Assembly (NCBI GenBank): GCA_001708385.1
Contig: CP012388.1
Coordinates: 2,232,001 to 2,296,000, forward strand
Origin: Flavobacterium psychrophilum
GTDB taxonomy: Bacteria; Bacteroidota; Bacteroidia; Flavobacteriales; Flavobacteriaceae
Direction of reading: 5' to 3'
DNA: 64,000 nt
The notes beneath the pieces were generated by a model that saw only the letters and a program-made list of their open reading frames with translations, had not been told where the DNA came from and ran no database searches. The position numbers and the translations under genes were made by a program. Numbering within the stretch: position 1 is the stretch's first letter; every line of letters starts with the position of its first letter. Positions 1 through 8,457 of the stretch are shown one piece after another.

Positions 1-996
1 AACAAAGGCAGCGTTTGGAAAAACGCTTCGGGTACATTGCTCTTTTTCTCGGTAGGATCTTCAATAGCACTTATTGCACAGATATATAACCTTCCGGGCG
101 ACCTCGGCAGCTTCCTATTTATGTGGATACTATTGTGTTCGCCACTTATTTACATACTCAGATCTCATGCCCTTGCAGTATTGCATGTTTTATTTGCTAC
201 ATATTACGCTGTCGAGGAAGGCTACTTTAGCCCGGTAAACCCTTGGGGATATGTGTTGTTTATTGCCATACTGATACCATTCTACATACAGCAATTAAAA
301 GAAGAACGTAACAATGGTACAGCAGCACTCAACTGGCTGTTACCTCTTAGCGGATTGATTTCCCTGGGCGGATTTTTAAGCGGTGCAGATCAGTTCGGGC
401 TTCTTATCTACCTTGCCTTTGCGGGACTATTGCATAGTGTCGGACATTTACAAATATTTAAAGACAGCCCTAAGAAAAATGGCTTTCTTACCCTGGGCGA
501 AATGAGTATCGTTGTTATACTTACTATGGGATCGTTCCGTTGGGTGTGGCGCGATGTAATAGCCGGATCGCCTCCCGGAACATATTTTATACTACTGTGG
601 GCGGTATTTTTAATCACAAATATTTATTTTTCGTTTTTCCACAAAGGAGCTTCAAAACGTTTTGAACCATTCAGGTCTGCAGCCCTTATTTTCCCGGTTA
701 TTTATTTTATTGGCACTTTTGATGACCTTATACCATCTATACTTACCAACATTCTTGTACTCGGACTGGGTATTGCTGTAATACGTGAGGGTGTTGCTAA
801 ATTCGATTTCGCCATTTTAAACTTTGGGCTTATCATAACATCTGTACTTATTGCCTGCCGTTTTTTCGATGTAAATATGTCGTTTGTTGTACGCGGACTG
901 TTATTTATAAGCGTTGGTGTCGGTTTCTTCCTTGCCAACTATATCCTTATCCAAAAAAAGAAAAACAAACCTGAAACCCCAACTTATGAAAACTAA
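1..996 (+). CDS. DUF2157-type membrane protein, 5' end outside window
   Basis: The reading frame is open from base 1, so the true start lies upstream; the first in-window start-like codon (TTG at 37) is inside the protein. The visible part is a polytopic membrane protein of about ten hydrophobic helices. Its beginning, with an ALIAQIYNLPGD stretch, matches the DUF2157 family, integral membrane proteins of unknown function. It overlaps the next gene by 11 bases. DUF2157 and GDYXXLXY genes commonly occur as a pair, which supports both calls. No catalytic residues can be named. Confidence 0.75.
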   Translation, partial: NKGSVWKNASGTLLFFSVGSSIALIAQIYNLPGDLGSFLFMWILLCSPLIYILRSHALAVLHVLFATYYAVEEGYFSPVNPWGYVLFIAILIPFYIQQLKEERNNGTAALNWLLPLSGLISLGGFLSGADQFGLLIYLAFAGLLHSVGHLQIFKDSPKKNGFLTLGEMSIVVILTMGSFRWVWRDVIAGSPPGTYFILLWAVFLITNIYFSFFHKGASKRFEPFRSAALIFPVIYFIGTFDDLIPSILTNILVLGLGIAVIREGVAKFDFAILNFGLIITSVLIACRFFDVNMSFVVRGLLFISVGVGFFLANYILIQKKKNKPETPTYEN

Positions 997-1567
997 AAAC
1001 ATACTCATAGCTTTTGCGGTTACAGCACTAGTACAGCTTTTTATACCGTTGAAAATGATTTATGACAGCTACATTACCGAAACTGAAGGCGTTGAATATC
1101 ATTTTAAGGCAAGGCCGATAGATCCTAACGATCCGTTTAGGGGGAAATTTATAACATTGGATTTTGAGTTGGAAGCCGTTGCCACTAACGATACTACATG
1201 GCAGGAAGGTGATACAGCCTACATTATATTAGCAAAAGACGAAAACGGATTTGCTGAAGGAAAGGCCGTAAGCCGTGAAAAACCCGACGGCGCTGTAGAT
1301 TACTTAACCGCCAAAGCAAAGCGTTTATTAGACAACAGCCTTCTTTTTGTAAGTCTTCCGTTTGATCGTTACTATATGGAAGAAAGCAAAGCCCCGGCGG
1401 CAGAATCTGCTTACTTTAAATATGCCGCGAACCAGGACTACAAACCGGTGTATGCAGTGGTAGCAGTACGTAAAGGAAATTCGGTTTTAAAGGATCTTAT
1501 TATCAACGGGATGCCTATTAGAGAATACGTAATAAAGAATAGGGATAAGAATAAAAATCACCAATAA
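986..1567 (+). CDS. GDYXXLXY-domain protein
   Basis: A 193-residue protein with one N-terminal membrane helix (about residues 4-22) followed by an extracytoplasmic domain. The stretch PFRGKFITLDFEL corresponds to the degenerate G-[DK]-[YF]-x-x-L-x-[YF] signature of the GDYXXLXY family (unknown function). I chose the ATG at 986 because the protein then begins MKTKNILIAF, a normal basic-hydrophobic signal anchor. A longer frame from 914 only adds out-of-frame translation of the upstream gene. The gene overlaps the DUF2157 gene by 11 bases and ends at a strong hairpin terminator. Confidence 0.75.
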   Translation: MKTKNILIAFAVTALVQLFIPLKMIYDSYITETEGVEYHFKARPIDPNDPFRGKFITLDFELEAVATNDTTWQEGDTAYIILAKDENGFAEGKAVSREKPDGAVDYLTAKAKRLLDNSLLFVSLPFDRYYMEESKAPAAESAYFKYAANQDYKPVYAVVAVRKGNSVLKDLIINGMPIREYVIKNRDKNKNHQ

Positions 1568-1595
1568 AAAATGCCTCACAATGTGAGGCATTTTT
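1566..1595. terminator. bidirectional hairpin terminator
   Basis: ATGCCTCAC and GTGAGGCAT form a perfect 9-bp stem with an AAT loop, flanked by five A on the left and five T on the right. It lies between converging genes (ends at 1567 and 1616) and can serve both. Confidence 0.85.
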
Positions 1596-1615
1596 GTTTA
1601 TAAAGATGTTGTAAT

Positions 1616-2398
1616 TTATTTCCCAGAAAACTCAGCTCTTCTCTTTTCAAGAAATGCTGTGGTACCTTCTTTAAAATCGGCAGTCCCAAAAGATTCGCCA
1701 AAAGCGGTAACCTCTACATTATAACCGTTAACACCGTCTTCGTAATTAGCATTTATAGCTTCTATAGCACGGCCTATAGCAACCGGAGAGTTCTTCATAA
1801 TTTTAGCTGCAATACCTTTACAGAAGTCAAGCAGTTCTGCCTGAGGTACTACGTGGTTTACCAATCCGTATGCTTTAGCCTCTTCAGCAGAAACCATACC
1901 CGCTGTCATTATCATTTCCATAGCACGTCCTTTACCTACAAGCTGCGGCAAACGCTGTGTACCTCCGTACCCGGGAATAACCCCAAGAGAAACTTCAGGC
2001 AGACCCATTTTAGCATTATCTGACGCTACCCTGAAATGTGCTGCCATAGCCAGCTCAAGACCTCCACCCAGAGCAAATCCGTTTACTGCCGCAATAACAG
2101 GTGTAGACAGGTTCTGTACCAAATCAAATAATAGCTCCTGTCCTAATGCGGCAAGTTTTTGACCTTCTTCTATTGTAAAGCTCGAAAATTCGGCAATATC
2201 TGCACCGGCAACAAAAGCTTTTTCTCCGCTTCCGGTAACAATAATAACTCTAACTGTCGCATCAGCATTTAATGCCTTAAATGCTTCGTGAAGTTCTGTA
2301 ATTGTAGCCCTGTTAAGCGCATTAAGTTTTGTAGGCCTGTTAATTGTAATTACGGCAAGCCCGCCGGTTTGCTCTGTAAGTATGTTTTCGTACATCAT
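1616..2398 (-). CDS. enoyl-CoA hydratase/isomerase family protein (crotonase)
   Basis: A 260-residue crotonase-fold enzyme, the usual size for a short-chain enoyl-CoA hydratase. The oxyanion-hole segment is AFVAGADI (residues 61-68) and GGGLEL (111-116). Both acidic residues used by true hydratases are present: Glu115 in GGGLELAM and Glu135 in GLPEVSLG, followed by PGYGGTQRLP. It should hydrate 2-enoyl-CoA (beta-oxidation or butanoyl-CoA metabolism) in the cytoplasm; the exact substrate cannot be read. Two adjacent ATG codons overlap the TGA of the upstream kinase gene, so translation is probably coupled. It is the last gene of the hemH-MATE-hemJ-kinase cluster. Confidence 0.9.
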   Translation of the reverse strand: MMYENILTEQTGGLAVITINRPTKLNALNRATITELHEAFKALNADATVRVIIVTGSGEKAFVAGADIAEFSSFTIEEGQKLAALGQELLFDLVQNLSTPVIAAVNGFALGGGLELAMAAHFRVASDNAKMGLPEVSLGVIPGYGGTQRLPQLVGKGRAMEMIMTAGMVSAEEAKAYGLVNHVVPQAELLDFCKGIAAKIMKNSPVAIGRAIEAINANYEDGVNGYNVEVTAFGESFGTADFKEGTTAFLEKRRAEFSGK

Positions 2399-3915
2399 GG
2401 TTGTATATCTGTTTGTTGTTTGTCTTCTTCTTCGTTGCCCTGGGCATTGGTAATAGGCAGGGTAACCAAAAATTCGGTACCCGCGTCAACACGGCTTTCA
2501 AAAGTAATTGTACCGTGATAGTTTTCAACGATGTTTTTTATAATACCCAGTCCTAGTCCCATACCACTGTTTTTAGTGGTAAACTTCGGCTCAAAAATAC
2601 GGCTCTTGTTTTCTACACTTATACCCTTTCCGTTATCTTTAACAGAAATTTTTGCCATACCGCCTTCGCGGAAAACCCTCACATCAACCATCGGGTTAAC
2701 CTCATCTTCAGCTATAGCCTGTGTTGCATTCTTAACAAGATTTGTTATAATACGTATCAGCTGTGTCCTGTCCATGCGTGTAATAATGTGCGTTTCATCG
2801 GCATGGTAGGTAATATAATTCTCGTTGAAAATTTCCAGCGCAAGCTGAACGATCTTCACCACATTAAGGGTTTCGTTTTGCTGTGCCGGCATAGAGGCAA
2901 AACTCGAAAATGCCGAAGCCACCGAGCTCATGGTGTCTATCTGCTGTATAAGCGTACTCGAATATTCATCAAGCTTTTGCCTTATATCGGGATGCTGAGG
3001 GTCAAACCTGCGCTGAAAGCTTTGCACTGTTAAGCGCATAGGCGTAAGCGGGTTTTTAATCTCGTGGGCTACCTGTTTTGCCATTTCGCGCCATGCCTGT
3101 TCACGTTCGCTTTGTGCTAATTTGGTAGCACTGGTTTCAAGGTCATCTACAAGGTTGTTATAAGCATCAACCAACAGGCTAATTTCCTGTGGTGTGTCAC
3201 CCATGTCAATTTTCTCGTTCACTTCAGCTAGGCGTGTTTCTTTAATCTTGTCGCTGACTTCCTTTATAGATTTTGTAATATAACTGGATAAGAAATAAGC
3301 AATGATTATTGACGTAAGCAACATAAACGAATATACCTGAAAGAAACGCGTAAAGAAGTTGTTAAGCTCTTTATCCAGAAAGCCATCGTCTTCAATATAC
3401 GGCAGGTTTAATATCCCTAATGGCTTAAACTTTGTATCTTTTATATAACTAAAAGACGACCTGAAACGTTTGTTTTCATTACTTACACGCAAGTCTACAT
3501 AGCGTTTCTCGGCAGTGGATCGTATAACTTTCAGTATTGGTTCTGGTATGGATGTGTTTATAGTATCTACCGAAAAAGCCGCTTTACTGGATTTAAGCAA
3601 ATGTCCATTAAGGTCGTAGATGTTAATTTCCATTCCGTGGATGTTGGAAAGTTCGTGAATGCGTTCACGGAAGATAAGCGGAAGATTCTCTGTAGTAAGC
3701 GGATAGGTGGTATTTGCAAGAATATAATTGATGTGTGCCTTGATGGCAGCCTCCTTACGCTCCAGCCTGTCCTGGTGGTAATCTTTAGCTTCTTTTTTAA
3801 ACTGGTAAATACTTACTGCCGCTATAAGCAGCGATGCAATAAGGGTAATAAAGATCATGGACAGGAAAATTCTTGTCCGCAGCGACCAGCGTTTTATTTT
3901 AAACTTTTCCTTCAT
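2395..3915 (-). CDS. NtrY-like membrane sensor histidine kinase
   Basis: A 506-residue kinase. Helices at about 15-35 and 195-215 bracket a 160-residue extracytoplasmic sensor; a HAMP-like segment follows (about 215-265). The H-box is QVAHEIKNPLTPMRL with His284, then the N-box (NLVKNATQAI) and the G-boxes (DNGKGI, GMGLGLGI) of the ATPase domain. The KNPLTP H-box is typical of the NtrY group. No response regulator lies beside it, so its partner is encoded elsewhere. It starts 1 base after the hemJ stop and its stop overlaps the crotonase start, so it belongs to the heme-linked cluster. The signal it senses is unknown. Confidence 0.88.
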   Translation of the reverse strand: MKEKFKIKRWSLRTRIFLSMIFITLIASLLIAAVSIYQFKKEAKDYHQDRLERKEAAIKAHINYILANTTYPLTTENLPLIFRERIHELSNIHGMEINIYDLNGHLLKSSKAAFSVDTINTSIPEPILKVIRSTAEKRYVDLRVSNENKRFRSSFSYIKDTKFKPLGILNLPYIEDDGFLDKELNNFFTRFFQVYSFMLLTSIIIAYFLSSYITKSIKEVSDKIKETRLAEVNEKIDMGDTPQEISLLVDAYNNLVDDLETSATKLAQSEREQAWREMAKQVAHEIKNPLTPMRLTVQSFQRRFDPQHPDIRQKLDEYSSTLIQQIDTMSSVASAFSSFASMPAQQNETLNVVKIVQLALEIFNENYITYHADETHIITRMDRTQLIRIITNLVKNATQAIAEDEVNPMVDVRVFREGGMAKISVKDNGKGISVENKSRIFEPKFTTKNSGMGLGLGIIKNIVENYHGTITFESRVDAGTEFLVTLPITNAQGNEEEDKQQTDIQP

Positions 3916-3916
3916 A

Positions 3917-4462
3917 TCAGGATTGGTTTTTTTCCCTTATTCGTTTATAAAATTTGTAGCCCAGCATAAGCAATATACCAAATACAAAAATACCCACTAC
4001 CCCAAATACCCAGTTAATGGCACTTTTTAAGATTACCAAAAATACTACAGCAAAAAGTATAATGGTAGCGCCTTCATTCCACAATCTCATAAAGCCCGTG
4101 GTATGTTTAACCTCATCCTTTTGCAATTGCTTAAAGATACTGTGGCATTTAAAATGGTACAGGAATAACAGGAATACAAACGTAAGCTTTACGTGCATCC
4201 ACGGTTGCTGAAGCCATTCCGGCATAAGGAGTAAAAGCGTTACGGCAAAAAGGGTTGCCAGTACAGCCGAGGGCCAGGTAATAATATACCAAAGCCTGTA
4301 CGACATTAGCTTGTATTGTTTGATAAGGATCTCTTTTTCTGGTGAAGGCTTATCATTAGCCTCTATATGGTACACAAACAGCCTTACAATATAAAACAGC
4401 CCGGCGAACCAGGTGATTACAAAAATAAGGTGCAGTGATTTTATATAGTTATAGTATTCCAT
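3917..4462 (-). CDS. hemJ: HemJ-type protoporphyrinogen IX oxidase (CopD/UPF0093 family)
   Basis: A 181-residue membrane protein with four to five helices. N-terminal YIKSLHLIFVITWFAGLFY carries the conserved His11 of the HemJ family. Further conserved features are SYRLWY, W-P-S and WMHVKL. HemJ replaces HemG/HemY and oxidises protoporphyrinogen IX to protoporphyrin IX at the inner membrane, the step before ferrochelatase. Location two genes downstream of hemH in the same overlapping cluster supports this over a generic CopD copper protein. The start ATG overlaps the MATE stop (TAATG). Confidence 0.85.
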   Translation of the reverse strand: MEYYNYIKSLHLIFVITWFAGLFYIVRLFVYHIEANDKPSPEKEILIKQYKLMSYRLWYIITWPSAVLATLFAVTLLLLMPEWLQQPWMHVKLTFVFLLFLYHFKCHSIFKQLQKDEVKHTTGFMRLWNEGATIILFAVVFLVILKSAINWVFGVVGIFVFGILLMLGYKFYKRIREKNQS

Positions 4463-5802
4463 TAGTTATCATTAACATGTTCGGCCATTTCTTTCTTTAA
4501 AAAAATACCAGTCACTATGGTAGAGAGCACATCAGCAATGGGAAAGGCCACCCATACACCAAAAATACCAAAATAATGCGGTAAAATAAGTACCAGCGGA
4601 ATAAGGAAAAATCCCTGTTTAGACAGCGTAAGCAGCAACGCCTTAGTTGCCTTACCCGCCGCCTGAAAATAGGCAGCTCCTATAAGCTGAACTGCGATAA
4701 TAGGCGATGCCGCAAACACCCAGCGTAATGCCTTGGGTGTATCTTTAATTACATCGGCATCTGTTGTAAATATTGCGGTTATAGGCCTGGCAAATATCAG
4801 AATCACCACAAATATTAGTATTGCCAATGCCCCGGCATATTTAATGGATATAGATACCGACTCCCGCACCCTGCTATGGTTATTAGCACCGTAATTGTAT
4901 CCGGCAATTGGCAAAAAGCCCTGCGTTATACCCAATACCGGGAACAGCGCGAACATAAGCATACGGCTTATAATTCCGTATACCGTTACGGCGTGTTCGC
5001 CACCCTGAGCAAACAAGGTGTGGTTTAATATTACTGCAAGTACACTTATAACGCCCTGGCGGGCAAAGGTTACAAAACTCATAGAAGCAATCTCCCCGGC
5101 AATTTTGTTGTGCCATGAAAAATGACTCCATTTAAGACGCAGCTCACTTTTATAGATAAAGAACCAGAGTATGTAGGCAAAACATAAAAAGAAGGACGCA
5201 GCAGTAGCCAGCGCAGCTCCAAAAATACCCCAGCCTAAGATCTTTATAAACACAACATCCAGTACCACATTTGATATGGCCGATATGATCATGGATATCA
5301 TAGAGTGTTTCGACTTGTCTTCGGCACGAATAACACTATTGCCCATCATGCACAATGCCTGAAAAGGCACTGCTAACAGTATAGGAAAAAAGAATTCCTT
5401 TGCCGGCTTTGTAATTTCTCCGGCAGAGCCAAAAGCATATAGAATCTCATCGCTAAAAAAGATTCCAAATACCACAAACAGTGATGAAAGTCCGAAGGTT
5501 AGCATGATCTGGTGCGTAAAGGTAGACAGCGCTTTTTCACGGTCTTTAGCACCGAGCGCACGCGAAAGCACCGAGCCTCCACCCGTACCAATTGCCATAC
5601 CCAACGACGATATAAAAAACGTAATAGGCATTACTACCGATAAGGCAGCAATAGCCAGAGAACCTATCCAGCGCCCCACAAAAATGGTATCTATCAGGAT
5701 ATTTACCGTCATAAATAATATACCTATAGATGCCGGCACCGACTGTTTTATCAACAGCGATTTAATATCCTTTTTTGCGAGATCGCGGGATGATACCTCC
5801 AT
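4462..5802 (-). CDS. MATE family efflux transporter
   Basis: A 446-residue protein with about twelve hydrophobic helices in two similar halves, as in MATE exporters (Na+ or H+ driven antiport). The first half begins with a short cytoplasmic tail, SVPASIGILFMTVNILIDTIF, followed by FVGRWIGSLAIAALSVVMPI; the second begins near residue 235 (REGVISVL-like FARQGVISVLAVIL). It sits between hemH and hemJ with TAATG overlaps at both ends, so it is co-transcribed with heme genes. The substrate is unknown; export of a heme-pathway intermediate is only a guess from location. Confidence 0.88.
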   Translation of the reverse strand: MEVSSRDLAKKDIKSLLIKQSVPASIGILFMTVNILIDTIFVGRWIGSLAIAALSVVMPITFFISSLGMAIGTGGGSVLSRALGAKDREKALSTFTHQIMLTFGLSSLFVVFGIFFSDEILYAFGSAGEITKPAKEFFFPILLAVPFQALCMMGNSVIRAEDKSKHSMISMIISAISNVVLDVVFIKILGWGIFGAALATAASFFLCFAYILWFFIYKSELRLKWSHFSWHNKIAGEIASMSFVTFARQGVISVLAVILNHTLFAQGGEHAVTVYGIISRMLMFALFPVLGITQGFLPIAGYNYGANNHSRVRESVSISIKYAGALAILIFVVILIFARPITAIFTTDADVIKDTPKALRWVFAASPIIAVQLIGAAYFQAAGKATKALLLTLSKQGFFLIPLVLILPHYFGIFGVWVAFPIADVLSTIVTGIFLKKEMAEHVNDN

Positions 5803-6833
5803 TAAACTACGGGTATTTCAGCATGTGCCCATTCGCTAATCCAGCCTGCAACAACATCTATCCATTCGTCGCCATCATTAAGGCATGGTACTGCAAGGAA
5901 TTTTTCGCCTCCGTGCTCTTCAAAATCTTCTTTAGCACGCATAGCAATTTCTTCAAGCGTTTCAAGGCAATCGGCTACAAAAGCAGGTGTTACTACCGCA
6001 AGGTTTTTAATACCTTTTGGCGGCATATTGTTTATTTCAACATCGGTATACGGTTCCAGCCATTTGTCGCCGGCAAGGCGCGACTGAAAAGTAAGTGAGT
6101 ATTTATCTTTAGGGATGCCCAGTTCTTCAACTACCAATCTTGTAGTTTCATAACACTGGTGGCGATAGCAGAATTTATGCGCCGCAGATGGTGTAGCGCA
6201 GCATGTACTATCTATTTTACAATGCGATTTAGTTACGTCTGTTTTACGGATATGACGCTCGGGGATACCGTGGTACGAGAACAAAAGATGATCGTAATCA
6301 AAGCCCTGTAGCGAGCTTTTTATAGAATTAGCCAACGCTTTTATGTAATCCGGCTTATCGTAAAATGCAGGCACATCGGTAAAGTTCATGTGCGGGAATT
6401 TCTTTTTCCTTATCTCTTCGGCCAATACTAAAATAGTAAGTGTTGAAGCCATTGCATACTGAGGGTATAATGGAAAAAGCAAAACTTCGGTAACTCCTTT
6501 ATCAGATAGTTCCTGAAGTCCCTTTTCTATAGAGGGTTGTCCGTAACGCATAGAAAGTGCTACAGGCAATTCTGTTTTCTTCTGGATTTTTTTGTGCATC
6601 CTTTCAGAAAGTACAATAAGAGGCGATCCTTCATCCCACCAAATTTTCTGGTAAGCATGCGCCGACTCTTCAGGCCTTTTGCGCAAAATAATACCCCGCA
6701 CTAATAAAGCCCTTAAAAGATAAGGTACATCTATTACATATTTATCCATTAAGAATTCGTCCAGATACGGCTTTACATCTTTTGCGGTAGGACTTTTGGG
6801 CGAACCCAGGTTTACTAACAGTACTCCTTTCAT
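5802..6833 (-). CDS. hemH: ferrochelatase
   Basis: A 343-residue ferrochelatase that inserts Fe2+ into protoporphyrin IX. Diagnostic segments are LLVNLGSPKSP at the N-terminus, the substrate-pocket histidine His188 in LLFSYHGIPERHI, FQSRLAGDKWLEPYTD, and the acidic run ETLEEIAMRAKEDFEE. A cluster of cysteines (KSHCKIDSTCC) is present in the middle; whether it binds a metal is not known. It is the first gene of a five-gene minus-strand run with hemJ. The route is therefore the protoporphyrin branch rather than the coproporphyrin branch. Confidence 0.95.
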   Translation of the reverse strand: MKGVLLVNLGSPKSPTAKDVKPYLDEFLMDKYVIDVPYLLRALLVRGIILRKRPEESAHAYQKIWWDEGSPLIVLSERMHKKIQKKTELPVALSMRYGQPSIEKGLQELSDKGVTEVLLFPLYPQYAMASTLTILVLAEEIRKKKFPHMNFTDVPAFYDKPDYIKALANSIKSSLQGFDYDHLLFSYHGIPERHIRKTDVTKSHCKIDSTCCATPSAAHKFCYRHQCYETTRLVVEELGIPKDKYSLTFQSRLAGDKWLEPYTDVEINNMPPKGIKNLAVVTPAFVADCLETLEEIAMRAKEDFEEHGGEKFLAVPCLNDGDEWIDVVAGWISEWAHAEIPVV

Positions 6834-6903
6834 TATCTTTTTCTTTGTTTGCTATTACGCCTCTACGGGTTCTCAAAAACCGTGCGAAAGGCAGTTGTTT
6901 TTA

Positions 6904-7215
6904 TTATTTAACCTTAAATATCTTTCCAAGCGTCCAGTTCAGTTTATCCTGCTCTGCTCCATACTCATCTAGCGTACCATAATTGTTGTACGTTGAGACA
7001 TTAAATCCTTCTTCTATATCATTATACCATACAGCCTTATTTCCAAACAGGCCGACTACCCAAAATCCACCACTTTCATTTCCATATTCAGCTTCCAGCC
7101 ATTTTTCAGGTTCTATTTTTATTAATTCCCAAAAAGCTAAAAGCTCATCTTTAAGAAAAGACTTAGCGATGCCTATTTCGGAGTTTAATTCTTCTAAAGA
7201 AATTGGTTCCCACAT
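6904..7215 (-). CDS. hypothetical protein (103 aa)
   Basis: A small acidic soluble protein rich in Trp, Glu and Gly. It begins MWEPISLEELNSEI and has a GGFWVVGLFGNKAVWYNDIEEGF core, with no signal peptide or membrane helix. I do not recognise a named family. Small, acidic, Trp-rich single-domain proteins of this size include some immunity proteins, but nothing nearby looks like a toxin. It is separated from hemH by 70 bases and from the AraC gene by a 141-base spacer containing a palindrome. Confidence 0.6.
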   Translation of the reverse strand: MWEPISLEELNSEIGIAKSFLKDELLAFWELIKIEPEKWLEAEYGNESGGFWVVGLFGNKAVWYNDIEEGFNVSTYNNYGTLDEYGAEQDKLNWTLGKIFKVK

Positions 7216-7282
7216 ATTATTTATTTCTTTATCTCGTCCAAAAAACTCACCGAACCAGATTAATTTTCATCTTTATTTACCA

Positions 7283-7312
7283 ATTATACAAGGTTTTAAA
7301 AACCTTGCAGGA
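7283..7312. repeat. small intergenic palindrome
   Basis: CAAGGTTTT and AAAACCTTG form an inverted repeat in the 141-base spacer between two minus-strand genes. No T-run of terminator type follows on the minus strand. It may be one of the dispersed palindromes seen elsewhere in this window. Confidence 0.5.
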
Positions 7313-7356
7313 GCTACTCAGGTAAACCCAAACCCTCATTGGAGAAAGCGAGCTAC

Positions 7357-8295
7357 CTACACCTTCTCATTCATACTCATAAGATACTTCTTTGGGGTTG
7401 TACCAAATTTTTTCTTGAAGGCCGAAATAAAATGGCTTGCTGTACTGTAGCCAATTTTCAGGCCTACTTCATTTACGTTATAAGATCCGCTGTCCAGTAG
7501 TTTTCGGGCTGTGTCCATCTTATAATCAAACAGAAAGCTATACACGCTGTCACCATAAATCTGGCGGAAGCCCATTTTTAAACGCTTAAGGTTAATACCC
7601 ACCTGATCGGCCAGTTCCTGAAGCCCCGGCGGTTCGGCCATGTTGGCTATTACAATGTCTTTGGCCTTGCGTATCTTTATTACATTATCCTCATCTACCA
7701 GAAAAGGGCATGACTCTATATTGGTATCTTCAGAACGATTAAAATACAAGCTCAGCAACTCATACACCTTACCTTTAAAGTATAATTTCTTTATGGACTG
7801 GTGCAGGTTAAAATGGAACAGCTGACTAAGCACTACAGCCATTGCCGGGTTTATCTTCTCGTCTTTATAATATTTCTTGTCGATATTATCCTGGCTTAAA
7901 AAAGGGATATGATCGGCTTGTTCTGAAAAGAAACCGTGAAATTTCTTAATAGATATAAGTACCGAAATTACCCAACTGTGCGGGGCGATTTCAAGATGCA
8001 CCGGAAGCTCTTTTTGTGGATTATACAAAAACAGTGATACCTCTTCACGAAGGTCCAAAGCATAGCGCCCCTGGTTAAAAATAAACTTGGCGCGGCCCTT
8101 TATACCAAAGTGAAACTGTATGAGGTCTACGCCCACTTCCCGTTCATAATGAGAGGTTTCGTCGCTGTCGTTTTGAAAGCGCAGCACTACGAAATCATCT
8201 TCAATATATATTTCTTCATGAGAACCCATAGCGGTATTTTTTTTATGCCAACTGCGAAAAGCAAAGCTGTCTTTATTTAGAATAGTTCTAAACAA
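7357..8295 (-). CDS. AraC-family transcriptional regulator
   Basis: A protein of about 290-312 residues with a C-terminal AraC double helix-turn-helix (last 95 residues: LQELADQVGINLKRLKMGFR, then VNEVGLKIGYSTASHFISAFKKKFGTTPKKY). The N-terminal half is an AraC-type sensing domain without a recognised ligand motif. The longest frame uses a TTG at 8295; an in-frame ATG at 8229 (MGSHEEIYIEDD) is the alternative start. It is divergent from hemA and lies between the two heme clusters, so it is a candidate regulator of heme synthesis; this is inferred from position only. Confidence 0.85.
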   Translation of the reverse strand: MFRTILNKDSFAFRSWHKKNTAMGSHEEIYIEDDFVVLRFQNDSDETSHYEREVGVDLIQFHFGIKGRAKFIFNQGRYALDLREEVSLFLYNPQKELPVHLEIAPHSWVISVLISIKKFHGFFSEQADHIPFLSQDNIDKKYYKDEKINPAMAVVLSQLFHFNLHQSIKKLYFKGKVYELLSLYFNRSEDTNIESCPFLVDEDNVIKIRKAKDIVIANMAEPPGLQELADQVGINLKRLKMGFRQIYGDSVYSFLFDYKMDTARKLLDSGSYNVNEVGLKIGYSTASHFISAFKKKFGTTPKKYLMSMNEKV

Positions 8296-8424
8296 TATTT
8301 TCGCAATGTGCTGATTCTATTGCAAATTTATGCTATTTGGGCAAATAAATACATTTTCGTGCCAAAATATCCCGCAGCGATACAAATAGGACTTTGAGCG
8401 TTATTTTTTAGAAAACGTTCACAA

Positions 8425-8432
8425 TACTTTTG
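8425..8432 (+). promoter_or_regulatory. hemA promoter -7 element
   Basis: TACTTTTG matches the Bacteroidota -7 consensus TAnnTTTG and lies 25 bases before the hemA ATG. No convincing -33 TTG at the normal spacing is seen. Confidence 0.55.
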
Positions 8433-8457
8433 TAGAACTTTTAGGATAAGTGACACT

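Noticed and set aside
914..985. N-terminal extension of the GDYXXLXY gene
   Set aside because: The extension is out-of-frame DUF2157 coding sequence; the ATG at 986 begins a proper membrane anchor.
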